Below, in pieces: positions 49,930 through 58,200 of a stretch of DNA of 64,000 bases. Source of the DNA: Clostridium sp. (GTDB lineage: Bacteria; Bacillota; Clostridia; Lachnospirales; Lachnospiraceae); contig JAMPFF010000002.1 of assembly GCA_023664605.1 (NCBI GenBank), positions 62,001 through 126,000 of the forward strand, given 5' to 3'. Numbering within the stretch: the first letter of the stretch is position 1; each line of letters opens with the position of its first letter. Both the position numbers and the translations under genes were made by a program. The notes below the pieces were generated by a model that had not been told where the DNA came from, ran no database searches, and worked only from the letters and a program-made list of their open reading frames with translations.

Positions 49930-50546
49930 AAAATTTGTTTTGGGATTTAGATGGAACTCTGGTCGATTCAAGGCGTAGGCTTTATGAACTTTTCTGTTAT
50001 CTTACAGATACTGAATGGTTGAGTTATGAACAATATTGGGATTATAAAAATAAGGGATATAACCAACAGAAAATGTTGTCCGATGTTGTACATTATCGCA
50101 AAACATCTTTAGAAGAGTTCAGTAACAAGTGGATGGATAATATAGAAAAAGTCGAATGGCTTAAAAAGGATACATTACAGCCCGGCGCAGAAAATCTGCT
50201 AAAGCGTTTGAAAGAAAAAGGATATGCAATGTTTGTTGTAACAAACAGGCAAAGCCATAAGAATACGGTAGAACAGCTTCATTGGTTAGGGATACTTCCT
50301 TATTTTGAATCAGTATATGCTACTGCTCAAAAGTGCAGGAAAAGTGAGATAATACGCAACAATATATCTGTTAAAGCAGAAGACATATTGATAGGTGACA
50401 GTGATGAAGATATGATAGCAGCTCAGGAATTAGGGATTACTTCAATTATCATTAAAAGTGGACAGGCCTTTCATGTGATTGAACATGAGCAAATGAAGAG
50501 TTATACCGTGAATGATTATGATGGTATCTGGGAGGTGTTTCAATGA
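49926..50546 (+). CDS. HAD hydrolase, phosphoglycolate-phosphatase-like
   Basis: A 206-residue HAD protein with LFWDLDGTLVDSRRRLYELF (nucleophile Asp at residues 6 and 8), a helical cap domain of about 60 residues, VVTNRQSHK (motif II) and ILIGDSDEDMIAAQELGI (motif IV). It resembles small-molecule sugar phosphatases. ATG 49926 overlaps the ThDP stop as ATGA, so the nine bases upstream in frame are not used. It probably dephosphorylates an intermediate of the ATP-grasp/ThDP steps. After the stop only a 14-codon open frame (50543-50587) without recognisable content precedes the next gene. Confidence 0.87.
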   Translation: MKNLFWDLDGTLVDSRRRLYELFCYLTDTEWLSYEQYWDYKNKGYNQQKMLSDVVHYRKTSLEEFSNKWMDNIEKVEWLKKDTLQPGAENLLKRLKEKGYAMFVVTNRQSHKNTVEQLHWLGILPYFESVYATAQKCRKSEIIRNNISVKAEDILIGDSDEDMIAAQELGITSIIIKSGQAFHVIEHEQMKSYTVNDYDGIWEVFQ

Positions 50547-50602
50547 GTGATAAAGTGGAAAAGGTCAATAATAATAACAAGCGATAAGATGGGGGAGATA
50601 GC

Positions 50603-51646
50603 ATGCAAATAAAAGAAATTTTAAAAAAATTCGATTTTATTGTAAATATTTATGAAAACTATTACAAGATGCTTTCCAAGATTCCAGTGGGTAAACGTTA
50701 TCGATCAATTTGTAACGGGAAAAAGAATAAAGGGAAAAAATTTTTCCTGATTACTTCAATGCTGACAGGCAGTCAATGTGGACTATATAGTACCATTTTG
50801 TGTATCGGGTTACCTTATATTGATTTTGCAATAAAAAAAGGATGGATTCCGGTAATTGACTTAAGAGAAGTAAGGATGCCTATGCTTCAAGATGAAGATA
50901 AGTTTGGGATTGAGAATCCATGGGAATACTATTATAAACAGCCAATGGATGATGTACCTGTAGAAGAAGTATATCAAAGTAAATGTGTGCGATATGCATA
51001 TTATTGGGGGAAAAAAGTCAAAGTATTGGACTGGAGTATCATGTTTCCGCCGGATGAAAAAACTTTAAAATATTGGAACAACATTATAACATCATATATC
51101 AGGCTTAATGATGCGCTGGAAGATAGGATTGCGGTAGAGCGGAATAGAATTTTTGGGGCAAATCGAAAGGTAATGGGAGTTGGTGTTAGAGCCGGACTGG
51201 GAGCCGGTGCAATGAGAAACGAAAAACTTTATAATGGACATCCTAAGCAGCCGACATGTGAAGAATTGATGGAAATTGTAGAGGAGAAAATGAAATCGTG
51301 GGGATATGAATATATCTTTTTATCATGTGATGATAGAGAATACTTTAATAAATTTGTCTCAAGATGGGGTGAAAAATGTTGTTATGTGGAAAGAAGCAGG
51401 CTGCATTTCTTTGAAAATGATGAACCGGTATGGGAGAATGAAAAAAGGAACATAGAGTTTGAAAATGTTACAATGAGAGAAAAGAATGAGGAATATATTA
51501 TTGAGACGTACTTACTGGCAGAGTGTAATAGCGGTTATCTCTGCCGCGGCGGCGGAACAGTATTTGCGTATTTGTTAAATAATGGGAAATATGAGCATGT
51601 AGAGATATATGATGAAGGACTCTATGAAAATCTAGAAAAAGAATAG
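50603..51646 (+). CDS. Divergent fucosyltransferase-fold transferase
   Basis: A 347-residue protein. MGVGVRAGLGAGAMRNEKLYNGHPKQP occupies the place of the GDP-fucose motif VGVHFRGTDFR of the protein at 36665, but the histidine and the R-G-x-D are not kept. The following EELMEIVEEKMKSWGYEYIFLSCDDREYFNKFVSRWGEKCCYV and LLAECNSGYLCRGGGTVFAYLLNNG keep the superfamily layout. It could use another nucleotide sugar or be inactive. GGGGGAG stands upstream of the ATG. It is the last gene before a strong hairpin terminator. Assignment rests on a distant pattern, so moderate confidence. Confidence 0.55.
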   Translation: MQIKEILKKFDFIVNIYENYYKMLSKIPVGKRYRSICNGKKNKGKKFFLITSMLTGSQCGLYSTILCIGLPYIDFAIKKGWIPVIDLREVRMPMLQDEDKFGIENPWEYYYKQPMDDVPVEEVYQSKCVRYAYYWGKKVKVLDWSIMFPPDEKTLKYWNNIITSYIRLNDALEDRIAVERNRIFGANRKVMGVGVRAGLGAGAMRNEKLYNGHPKQPTCEELMEIVEEKMKSWGYEYIFLSCDDREYFNKFVSRWGEKCCYVERSRLHFFENDEPVWENEKRNIEFENVTMREKNEEYIIETYLLAECNSGYLCRGGGTVFAYLLNNGKYEHVEIYDEGLYENLEKE

Positions 51647-51677
51647 TGAAGAATGGGAGACTATCCCAAAGTTTATG

Positions 51678-51727
51678 AAAACCTCTGAACTGATGTAAGA
51701 TACCATTACACAGTATGGAGGTTTTTT
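51678..51727 (+). terminator. Long imperfect hairpin followed by a T-run
   Basis: AAAACCTC (51678-51685) pairs with GAGGTTTT (51718-51725). Inside, ACTG and TGTAA pair with TTACA and CAGT around a seven-base loop, and the right arm runs into TTTTTT. With an A-run on the left it could work on both strands. The flanks 51647-51797 hold no gene; the sequence AGACTATCCCAAAGTTT nearby may be debris of an insertion sequence, which I could not confirm. Confidence 0.7.
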
Positions 51728-51797
51728 CTATGCTCATGCCATCTTACAGAGCAGGAAAAAAGGAAAGTCAGTCGTAGAGCCTAGCAGGAAAAAGATG

Positions 51798-51826
51798 TTG
51801 ACTTTTTTCTGGGGGGGTGTTATATA
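51798..51826 (+). promoter_or_regulatory. Sigma-A type promoter before the GtrC-like gene
   Basis: TTGACT (51798-51803) and TATATA (51821-51826) are 17 bases apart, directly after the terminator at 51678-51727 and 40 bases before the ATG at 51867. The spacer contains a run of seven G. It would start a separate transcript for the genes 51867-55992. Confidence 0.5.
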
Positions 51827-51866
51827 TATTATAGCTATTATGATTATGGATGGAGAACAAAATTTT

Positions 51867-53444
51867 ATGTCTAAGCTTAATTTTTCAGCAAAGCAAATGG
51901 AAACTGCAAAGTTGGTTGCGTTGACTGCATTTATTATGGGGATTTTAACGCATGGTGAGATGATATTTTATAAGATTTCCATGCATGATGATATCGGGCT
52001 TTTCTTCTCATCTGTGGGTATTGGACAAGGCAGATGGGCAGGCATGGAATACGACAGGATTATCAGAAGCCTATTTGGTGAGAAATATTCCACGCCGGTA
52101 TTTGCCGGATTGATATCCATTCTGTTTATAGCAGTTTGTGCATGGTTATTAGTGGATATGCTCGAAATTAAGAAAAAAACAAATATAATACTTATCACAT
52201 CGTTTATGGTAATATTTCCGGCAGTAGCGCATACGTTTATGTACATGATTTGTGCGCCGTTATTTTTTTGTGCATTATTCTTGTGTGCATTTGCAGCCTG
52301 GTTGACCGCTAAATTTAAGTTTGGCTGGTTATATAGCATTCCTTTGATAGCAATATCTTTGGGAATGTATCAGGCATATCTCTCATATTTTTTGGCTGTA
52401 TTATTATTATTAGGTACTAAAAAAGCATTGGAAAGCTTGAGCGAGTTTAGAAAATTAGCTATTTCCGGGCTGTGTGCTTCCGGAGGAGGCGTAGCAGTAT
52501 ATTGTATTGTTTTGAAATTATATGAAGCAAAATATAATGCAAAAGCATCTTACATGGGCATGGATCACATGATGGAGCCTAACATATTAGGCAGACTGCT
52601 TAGTATCAAAGAGTGTTATGCAGATTACATTTCGATTTTAAGAAGAAGCGGTTATCCGGGTTTGCAAACCACTACATTTATGTGTTGGATGTATAGAGTG
52701 CTGGTTGTTTGTATGGTGGTGAATTTAGTACTCTATATTTGGAAAAAATACCAAGGCAACCTATTATCAGCAGTATTATCTTTTTTATCATTTGCATTTA
52801 TTCCCATTGGAACCAATGCAATACATATTCTGGGAACAGAGAAGACACATGTTGGTCTATTGACCATGTATCCCATGGTTATTGCTTTAATTACAATTCC
52901 AACGCTCTGTGATTGGAAAAACAGCGAGGATGATATCCTAAATGATAATAATGAGGTGTTTTATAAAAAAATGCCTAAAAAAGCATTATTATTTGCAACA
53001 TATGCCTCTGCTTTCTTTATATGCCTCAATTATGTTTATATGACTAATGCAACATATTTACGGCTTTCCTTTTTGCAGGAAAAGCTGATTTCTTACCAAA
53101 CAACATTAGTTACGAGAATAAAATCATCAAAGGGATATAAAGATGAATATCCGGTGATTTGGTCTGGAAATTACATTAGTGATGCTTCAATTTGGGAAAG
53201 TTCAGAATGGCAGAATATAAAATTGGGATATGCAGGGGTGGGCATGATTGACATGATTAATAATTATGCTTGGCAAGCCTTTATGAATCAACATGTCGGA
53301 TATAATCCTGACACATGTCCTGTAGATAATGCGCCGGACGAAATACAAGATGCGATTGTGGAAATGCCCTGTTACCCGGATGATGGCTCTATAAAAGTGA
53401 TAGATGAATATGTCGTGGTGAAACTGGGAGATTCAGATGAATGA
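51867..53444 (+). CDS. GtrC-like membrane glucosyltransferase (Glucos_trans_II type)
   Basis: About 525 residues, mostly hydrophobic, with around ten membrane helices and a C-terminal extracytoplasmic stretch of about 100 residues. ALTAFIMGILTHGEMIFYKISMHDDIGLFF places the acidic HDD at the first outer loop, as in GtrC/Glucos_trans_II proteins that take sugar from polyprenyl-phosphate. GIGQGRWAGMEYDRIIR follows, also typical. ATG 51867 has TGGAGAA upstream; frames reaching back to 51795 would lie in the promoter. The next gene encodes the matching GtrB-type donor synthase. It probably adds a glucose or other side branch outside the membrane. Confidence 0.8.
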   Translation: MSKLNFSAKQMETAKLVALTAFIMGILTHGEMIFYKISMHDDIGLFFSSVGIGQGRWAGMEYDRIIRSLFGEKYSTPVFAGLISILFIAVCAWLLVDMLEIKKKTNIILITSFMVIFPAVAHTFMYMICAPLFFCALFLCAFAAWLTAKFKFGWLYSIPLIAISLGMYQAYLSYFLAVLLLLGTKKALESLSEFRKLAISGLCASGGGVAVYCIVLKLYEAKYNAKASYMGMDHMMEPNILGRLLSIKECYADYISILRRSGYPGLQTTTFMCWMYRVLVVCMVVNLVLYIWKKYQGNLLSAVLSFLSFAFIPIGTNAIHILGTEKTHVGLLTMYPMVIALITIPTLCDWKNSEDDILNDNNEVFYKKMPKKALLFATYASAFFICLNYVYMTNATYLRLSFLQEKLISYQTTLVTRIKSSKGYKDEYPVIWSGNYISDASIWESSEWQNIKLGYAGVGMIDMINNYAWQAFMNQHVGYNPDTCPVDNAPDEIQDAIVEMPCYPDDGSIKVIDEYVVVKLGDSDE

Positions 53445-53457
53445 GGAAAGGAATAAA

Positions 53458-54381
53458 ATGATATCAATAGTGACGCCTTGCTATTATTGCGAAAAGACAA
53501 TAAAAAGTGTTGTTGATGATGTTGTTAGAGAAATAGCGCCTATTCATGATGATTATGAAATTATTCTTGTAAATGACGGGTCTCGGGATAATTCGTTGGA
53601 AGTTTTAAAACAAATTGCAGATGAGAATTCGCATGTAAAAGTGATTGACTTAGGCAAGAATTATGGTCAGGCTTCTGCACTTATGTGTGGATATAATCAT
53701 TGTAATGGGGATGTTATTGTCACTTTAGATGATGACGGGCAAAATGATCCTAAAGAAGTAAAGAAGATGATAGAGAAACTTGATGAAGGATATGATGCAG
53801 TTTTTGCAGATTACATAGAGAAGAAAGATACGCTATTTAAAAAGTGGGGGCATGATATAAATAATACAATGGCTCACATAATGCTCAAAAAGCCTAATGG
53901 ACTTGAATTAAACCATTTTTTTGTAATGAATAGGTATATCTGTGATGAAATCATTAAGTACAAGGGACCATACCCATACGTTTGGGGGTTAATATTACGG
54001 TGTAGTGATAAATTGGCAAATGTGAGAGTAGAACATAAAGAAAGAAAAATAGGACACTCTACCTATACTGTAAAGAAATTGATTTCCTTGTGGATTAACG
54101 GATTTACTTCGTTTTCGATAATTCCGTTAAGGGTTTCTTCTTTACTTGGTATCATTATGTCCTGTTTCGGGTTGCTTTATGGGATTTTTCTTATTGTTAA
54201 ATTTATATCTGGAGAAATTGCGGTACAAGGCTGGATGTCCACTACCTCGATTATACTGGTTTTAGGCGGGGTTCAACTTATCATGATAGGTATGCTTGGA
54301 GAGTATGTAGGTAGAATTTTTTTGACAGACAATAAAGAGCCTCAATATTCTGTACGAAATATATATGGAAAAGATAAGTAG
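53458..54381 (+). CDS. GtrB-like polyprenyl-phosphate glycosyltransferase
   Basis: About 307 residues. The GT2 domain has MISIVTPCYYCEKTI, VNDGSRDNS, NYGQASALMCGYNHC and TLDDDGQNDP (DDDGQ at 91-95), and two C-terminal membrane helices (VSSLLGIIMSCFGLLYGIFLIV and SIILVLGGVQLIMIGMLGEYVGRIF). That is the GtrB/ArnC layout. It makes undecaprenyl-phosphate-sugar for the membrane transferase encoded upstream. AGGAAAGGA is six bases before ATG 53458; ATG 53437 overlaps the upstream stop and has no such site. A GtrA-type flippase is not seen. Confidence 0.9.
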   Translation: MISIVTPCYYCEKTIKSVVDDVVREIAPIHDDYEIILVNDGSRDNSLEVLKQIADENSHVKVIDLGKNYGQASALMCGYNHCNGDVIVTLDDDGQNDPKEVKKMIEKLDEGYDAVFADYIEKKDTLFKKWGHDINNTMAHIMLKKPNGLELNHFFVMNRYICDEIIKYKGPYPYVWGLILRCSDKLANVRVEHKERKIGHSTYTVKKLISLWINGFTSFSIIPLRVSSLLGIIMSCFGLLYGIFLIVKFISGEIAVQGWMSTTSIILVLGGVQLIMIGMLGEYVGRIFLTDNKEPQYSVRNIYGKDK

Positions 54382-54382
54382 A

Positions 54383-55300
54383 ATGAAAAAAGTATTAGTA
54401 ATTGGAGCTAATGGATTTATAGGTCAAAACTTATGTGTCAGCTTGTCGGAAGAATATAAGGTTACTGCTGTAGATATTAGGTTTGATGAATTGCTATCCC
54501 GAAATGATAAAATTGAGACAATTTTATGTGATTGTATAGGATATGTTGATTTTGACCTGATGGTAAAGAACTTCGACGTGATATTCTTCTTGATGTGTAC
54601 TACTGTACCTAAAGAGGGAACGGAGAGGGTTTCGCAAGAGATAACAGAGAATCTTTTTCCAATGGTAAGGCTTTTGGATGCAATAGTGAAAGGCAATCAA
54701 AAAATTAGGTTTATTTTTCCTTCTTCCGGGGGAACAGTATATGGAGATACAGATAAGGCCAATAGAGTATGCGATTATCCTCTGGAGCCTATTTGTGGAT
54801 ATGGAACGCTTAAACTTGTCCAAGAGGAGTATATTAAGTTATACGGAAGAATCAATAATTTGGACTACATTATAGCGAGGTTGTCAAACCCATATGGTAT
54901 AGGTCAAAATAGAGAAAAGCCGCAGGGTATTATTCCTATTTTAATTAACAAATTACATAATGATGAAGCGATTGAAATATATGGAGAGACAATTAGAGAC
55001 TATATATATATTGATGATTTAATTGGTGGACTTACAAGACTTATTGAATATTCAGGAAGCGTTAGGACATTTAATATTGGTACCGGAGAAGGCAGTACTT
55101 TATCTCACGTGTTAGATGTTATTCAAAAAGTTAGTGGAGGCAGTTTAAGTAAAGTTGTAAAATATGATTCCAGAAGGAAGTGTGATGTTTTACATTCGAT
55201 TTTAGATATTTCAGAATCAATTAATGAATTAGGATGGAAACCACAGTATTCTCTTGAAGAGGGAATAGAAGCTATGGTGGAGAAGATGGAGAGAAAATGA
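54383..55300 (+). CDS. NAD-dependent sugar epimerase/dehydratase (extended SDR)
   Basis: About 305 residues. The Rossmann start is MKKVLVIGANGFIGQN (GxxGxxG at 8-14). FPSSGGTVYGD carries the serine, and Tyr140 and Lys144 form YGTLK. Then come NPYGIGQN, RDYIYIDDLIGGL and NIGTGEGSTLSHVLDVI, which are typical for UDP-glucose 4-epimerase-like enzymes. Complete catalytic residues suggest activity. It may supply the sugar used by the GtrB/GtrC pair. A start at 54365 inside the preceding gene is possible. The next gene overlaps by ATGA. Confidence 0.87.
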   Translation: MKKVLVIGANGFIGQNLCVSLSEEYKVTAVDIRFDELLSRNDKIETILCDCIGYVDFDLMVKNFDVIFFLMCTTVPKEGTERVSQEITENLFPMVRLLDAIVKGNQKIRFIFPSSGGTVYGDTDKANRVCDYPLEPICGYGTLKLVQEEYIKLYGRINNLDYIIARLSNPYGIGQNREKPQGIIPILINKLHNDEAIEIYGETIRDYIYIDDLIGGLTRLIEYSGSVRTFNIGTGEGSTLSHVLDVIQKVSGGSLSKVVKYDSRRKCDVLHSILDISESINELGWKPQYSLEEGIEAMVEKMERK

Positions 55301-55992
55301 ACGCAGAGTTTGATAAATTTGTTGATAATTATGATAAAAGCCATAATGAATGTGTTGGAGCGTTTTCCGGAACAGATAGGGATTATTTTTGCGAGTATAA
55401 AATAAAAATAGTAAAACAAAAGAATATAGTAAATAAGAGTGGAGTTTGGTTAGATCTTGGCTGTGGCGATGGAAATACAGCTCAGTATGTTAATGAGTAT
55501 TTTCCCAATTATGAGTATCATGGCATTGATGTGTCGGAAAAAAGCGTTAGGGCTGCAAAAGAGAGACACGATTGCAGAGGTTCATTTTCAGTGTATGATG
55601 GCGCACATATTGAGAAAGAAGATAATACATATGATGTGATTTATATTTCTACAGTGTTACACCATGTTCCGCCAGAACAGTGGAAATCATTGCTTACAGA
55701 GTGCAGGAGAGTTTTAAAATCGGATGGAAGATTGGTAATTTTTGAACACAATCCATGGAATCCGGTTACCAGAAAAATAGTAAAAGACTGCGTGTTTGAT
55801 GAGGATGCGGTACTTTTGTCAAGCAAGACATGTGAAAATATTCTTTCGGACATAGGATATCATAATATCAGTAAAAATTATAGTGTGTTTTTCCCAAGAA
55901 AAGGGGTTTTTAATTTATTGGTCAATCTGGAGAGATGCCTTACTTGGTGTCCTTTGGGTGGACAGTATTATGTTATAGCTAATAAAAAATAA
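55297..55992 (+). CDS. Class I SAM-dependent methyltransferase
   Basis: A 231-residue methyltransferase with motif I VWLDLGCGDGN (about 50-60), YHGIDVSEKSVRAAKER (motif II), DVIYISTVLHHVPPEQW (motif IV) and RLVIFEHNPWNPVTRKIVKDC, a sequence frequent in UbiE-like small-molecule methyltransferases of glycan clusters. Start and upstream stop overlap as ATGA. It is the last gene before the strong terminator 56092-56130, closing the GtrC-GtrB-epimerase unit. Likely target is the sugar made or transferred by this unit. The site of methylation is unknown. Confidence 0.86.
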   Translation: MNAEFDKFVDNYDKSHNECVGAFSGTDRDYFCEYKIKIVKQKNIVNKSGVWLDLGCGDGNTAQYVNEYFPNYEYHGIDVSEKSVRAAKERHDCRGSFSVYDGAHIEKEDNTYDVIYISTVLHHVPPEQWKSLLTECRRVLKSDGRLVIFEHNPWNPVTRKIVKDCVFDEDAVLLSSKTCENILSDIGYHNISKNYSVFFPRKGVFNLLVNLERCLTWCPLGGQYYVIANKK

Positions 55993-56091
55993 TTTTCATG
56001 AATTACAGTATTATGAAAATAAGATAATTCAAATTTTGTAGGTTTTCTTATGTTCTTACGCTTGTTAGCCAATTAGGATTCTTTTTTACAG

Positions 56092-56130
56092 ACGTTTCAT
56101 GGTGCGTATTTTTACCATGAAACGTTTTTC
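56092..56130 (+). terminator. Rho-independent terminator
   Basis: ACGTTTCATGG (56092-56102) and CCATGAAACGT (56115-56125) form a perfect 11-base stem with a 12-base loop, followed by TTTTTC. It ends the 51.8-56.0 kb unit. The remaining gap 55993-56212 shows no gene; a weak promoter (TTGTAT at 56143, GATAAC at 56167, 18 bases apart) may start the next unit. Confidence 0.88.
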
Positions 56131-56215
56131 TGTTTGCAGGGTTTGTATCTAAAATTTTCCATCAAAGATAACATTTGTTAGAAAAAGTATTGTTCATAGC
56201 ATGTGAGGTTTCATG

Positions 56216-57040
56216 ATGAGTACATTCATAATAGCGGAAATCGGCATTAATCACAACGGAGACTTACAGTTAGCTAAAAAACTGATTGACACTGCTGTCG
56301 TGGCAGGGTGTGACGCCGTTAAATTCCAGAAAAGAACCGTGGATAAGGTATATACAAAGCAATATCTGGACTCTCCGAGGACAAGCCCGTGGGGTGAAAC
56401 ACAGAGAGCGCAGAAAGAAGGCCTTGAGTTTGGCAAAAAGGAATATGACGAAATCGACTTCTACTGTAAACAGAAAGGAATCGAGTGGTATGCTTCCGCA
56501 TGGGATATTGATTCGCAGAGGTTTCTGCGGCAGTATGACTGCCATTATAATAAGGTTGCTTCTGCGATGCTGACCAATGAAGAACTGCTTACCGAAATCG
56601 CGGAGGAAAAGAAATATACTTTCATTGCCACCGGGATGAGTACGCTTGCGGAGATTGATAAGGCGGTGGATATTTTTGAAAAGCATGGCTGTCCGTATGA
56701 ACTTATGCACTGTAACAGCACATATCCTATGCCGTCAGAAGATGCGAACCTGAAGTTAATCAAGGTTCTTGCGGATATTTATAAATGTAAGGTTGGCTAC
56801 AGCGGCCATGAGGCCGGCACATTAGTCAGCACCTGCGCGGTTGCGGCGGGAGCCACGTCTATTGAGCGGCATATCACGCTTGACAAAAATATGTACGGTT
56901 CCGACCAGAAAGCGTCGATTGAGCCATATGAGTTGTGCCGATTGGTAAAAGACATCCGTGAGACAGAGAAGATCATGGGAACAGGCAAGAAGATTTTGAC
57001 GGCTGCGGAAGAGGAAGTCAAGAAAAAACTTAGGGGTTAG
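56216..57040 (+). CDS. NeuB-like synthase without SAF domain
   Basis: About 274 residues. FIIAEIGINHNGDLQLAKKLIDTAVVAGCDAVKFQKRT is the NeuB/SpsE N-terminal signature. HCNSTYPMPSEDANLK, VGYSGHEAGTLVSTCAVAAGATSIERHITLDKNMYGSDQKASIEP gives the rest of the TIM barrel that condenses PEP with a sugar. Normal NeuB/LegI proteins are about 340 residues and end in an antifreeze-like SAF domain that helps bind the substrate; here the protein ends right after the barrel. It may use a smaller aldose. GAGG lies seven bases before ATG 56216. The gene is visibly richer in G+C than the genes around it. Confidence 0.85.
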   Translation: MSTFIIAEIGINHNGDLQLAKKLIDTAVVAGCDAVKFQKRTVDKVYTKQYLDSPRTSPWGETQRAQKEGLEFGKKEYDEIDFYCKQKGIEWYASAWDIDSQRFLRQYDCHYNKVASAMLTNEELLTEIAEEKKYTFIATGMSTLAEIDKAVDIFEKHGCPYELMHCNSTYPMPSEDANLKLIKVLADIYKCKVGYSGHEAGTLVSTCAVAAGATSIERHITLDKNMYGSDQKASIEPYELCRLVKDIRETEKIMGTGKKILTAAEEEVKKKLRG

Positions 57041-57044
57041 GCTG

Positions 57045-58112
57045 ATGATTAAACTGGTAATTTTTGATATAGATGGAATAATAACTGATGACACAGTTAT
57101 TATTGATGACACGGGAAGAGAACAAAAAAGAATCAATTTCAAAGATATAGATGCTATTTTTGAATTACACAGACGGGGTTTTCAGCTCGCTGCCATTACA
57201 GGCGAGGGAAACGCAATGGTCGATTATTTTCACAAACGTTTCCCTTGGGATTATTTTTATTCAAACAACAAACAAAAAAAAGAGACAATCAAACAACTGG
57301 CTTTACATTCCGGAATTTCCGTATCAGATATGTGCTTTATTGGCGAGGGAAAATACGATGTAGAAGCTTTGGAATATGTCGGGTTAGGCATATGTCCGCC
57401 TGATTCCATTACTGAGGCAAAGCAGGCTGCTGATATTATTCTCCAGAATTTCGGCGGTCATGGTTGTGTTTGGGAACTGGTTGATATTTTAGAACGATAT
57501 AATAATACTGATAATTCACACAGCTATTTTTATCAAAGGCTTGAAGAACATAGTAATATTTTTAAATCAATGGCATCGGATATTGCTTTAATTGATAATA
57601 TTATGTCTATCGGCGACAGAATAATCGCTGCATTTGAAAAAGGCAATAAACTACTGTTATGCGGTAATGGTGGGAGCGCCGCAGATGCACAGCATATCGC
57701 AACTGAATTTATCAGCCGGTTTTATAAAGAAAGAAAAGCTATGAATGCAGAAGCGCTGACCGTTAATACATCTACGCTGACAGCCATTAGCAATGATTAT
57801 AGCTATGAAAAAATCTTTGTACGGCAAATTGAAGCAAAAGGAATTACCGGAGATATTCTGATTGGTATCTCTACCAGCGGAAAATCCAAAAGCGTTTTGG
57901 AGGGCTTGCGATATGCTCGTTCACAGGGGATTTACAGCATTATGCTAATGGGTAACTTTCAAAATTTTGAACTGGAAGATGCGGCGGATATAGTTATTAA
58001 AGTTCCGTCACAGATTACACCGAGGATACAGGAAGCGCATATTTTTCTGGGCCACTTATTAGCAGAATATGTAGAGCATTGTATGTATAAAAACTCGAAA
58101 ATTATAACATAA
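57045..58112 (+). CDS. KdsC-like phosphatase fused to a GmhA-like SIS isomerase
   Basis: A 355-residue two-domain protein. Residues 1 to about 150 are a KdsC-type HAD domain (VIFDIDGIITDD with Asp8 and Asp10, AAITGEGNA, FIGEGKYDVEALEYVG). Residues about 165-350 are a SIS domain very like sedoheptulose-7-phosphate isomerase GmhA (LLCGNGGSAADAQHIATEF, NTSTLTAISNDYSYE, GISTSGKSKSVLEGL, EAHIFLGHLLAEYVE). The HAD motif IV has EGKYD rather than the common GDDxND, so the phosphatase may be altered. The fusion links isomerisation of a ketose phosphate with phosphate removal in the same pathway as the NeuB-like synthase. Confidence 0.88.
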   Translation: MIKLVIFDIDGIITDDTVIIDDTGREQKRINFKDIDAIFELHRRGFQLAAITGEGNAMVDYFHKRFPWDYFYSNNKQKKETIKQLALHSGISVSDMCFIGEGKYDVEALEYVGLGICPPDSITEAKQAADIILQNFGGHGCVWELVDILERYNNTDNSHSYFYQRLEEHSNIFKSMASDIALIDNIMSIGDRIIAAFEKGNKLLLCGNGGSAADAQHIATEFISRFYKERKAMNAEALTVNTSTLTAISNDYSYEKIFVRQIEAKGITGDILIGISTSGKSKSVLEGLRYARSQGIYSIMLMGNFQNFELEDAADIVIKVPSQITPRIQEAHIFLGHLLAEYVEHCMYKNSKIIT

Positions 58113-58200
58113 AAACTAATAAATGAAAATATGTCATATATAGACTGTGGCAAGTATGTAAATGATACAATCGAAAAAGATGTGCATAGAGGATGATGAA

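Noticed and set aside
50543-50587. 14-codon open frame overlapping the HAD stop as ATGA
   Set aside because: Too short and Asn/Lys-rich in A+T-rich DNA, with no coupling to a downstream binding site; it could be a remnant of a lost gene start but nothing supports it.
51647-51795. Insertion sequence or transposase remnant
   Set aside because: The sequence ACTATCCCAAAGTTT and the short frame after it look like mobile-element debris, but I could find neither a matching second end nor a recognisable transposase fragment, so it is not annotated as a mobile element.
57045-58112. Frameshift artefact joining two genes
   Set aside because: The linker region reads as normal soluble coding sequence and both domains keep intact signatures in one frame, so a true fusion is more likely.
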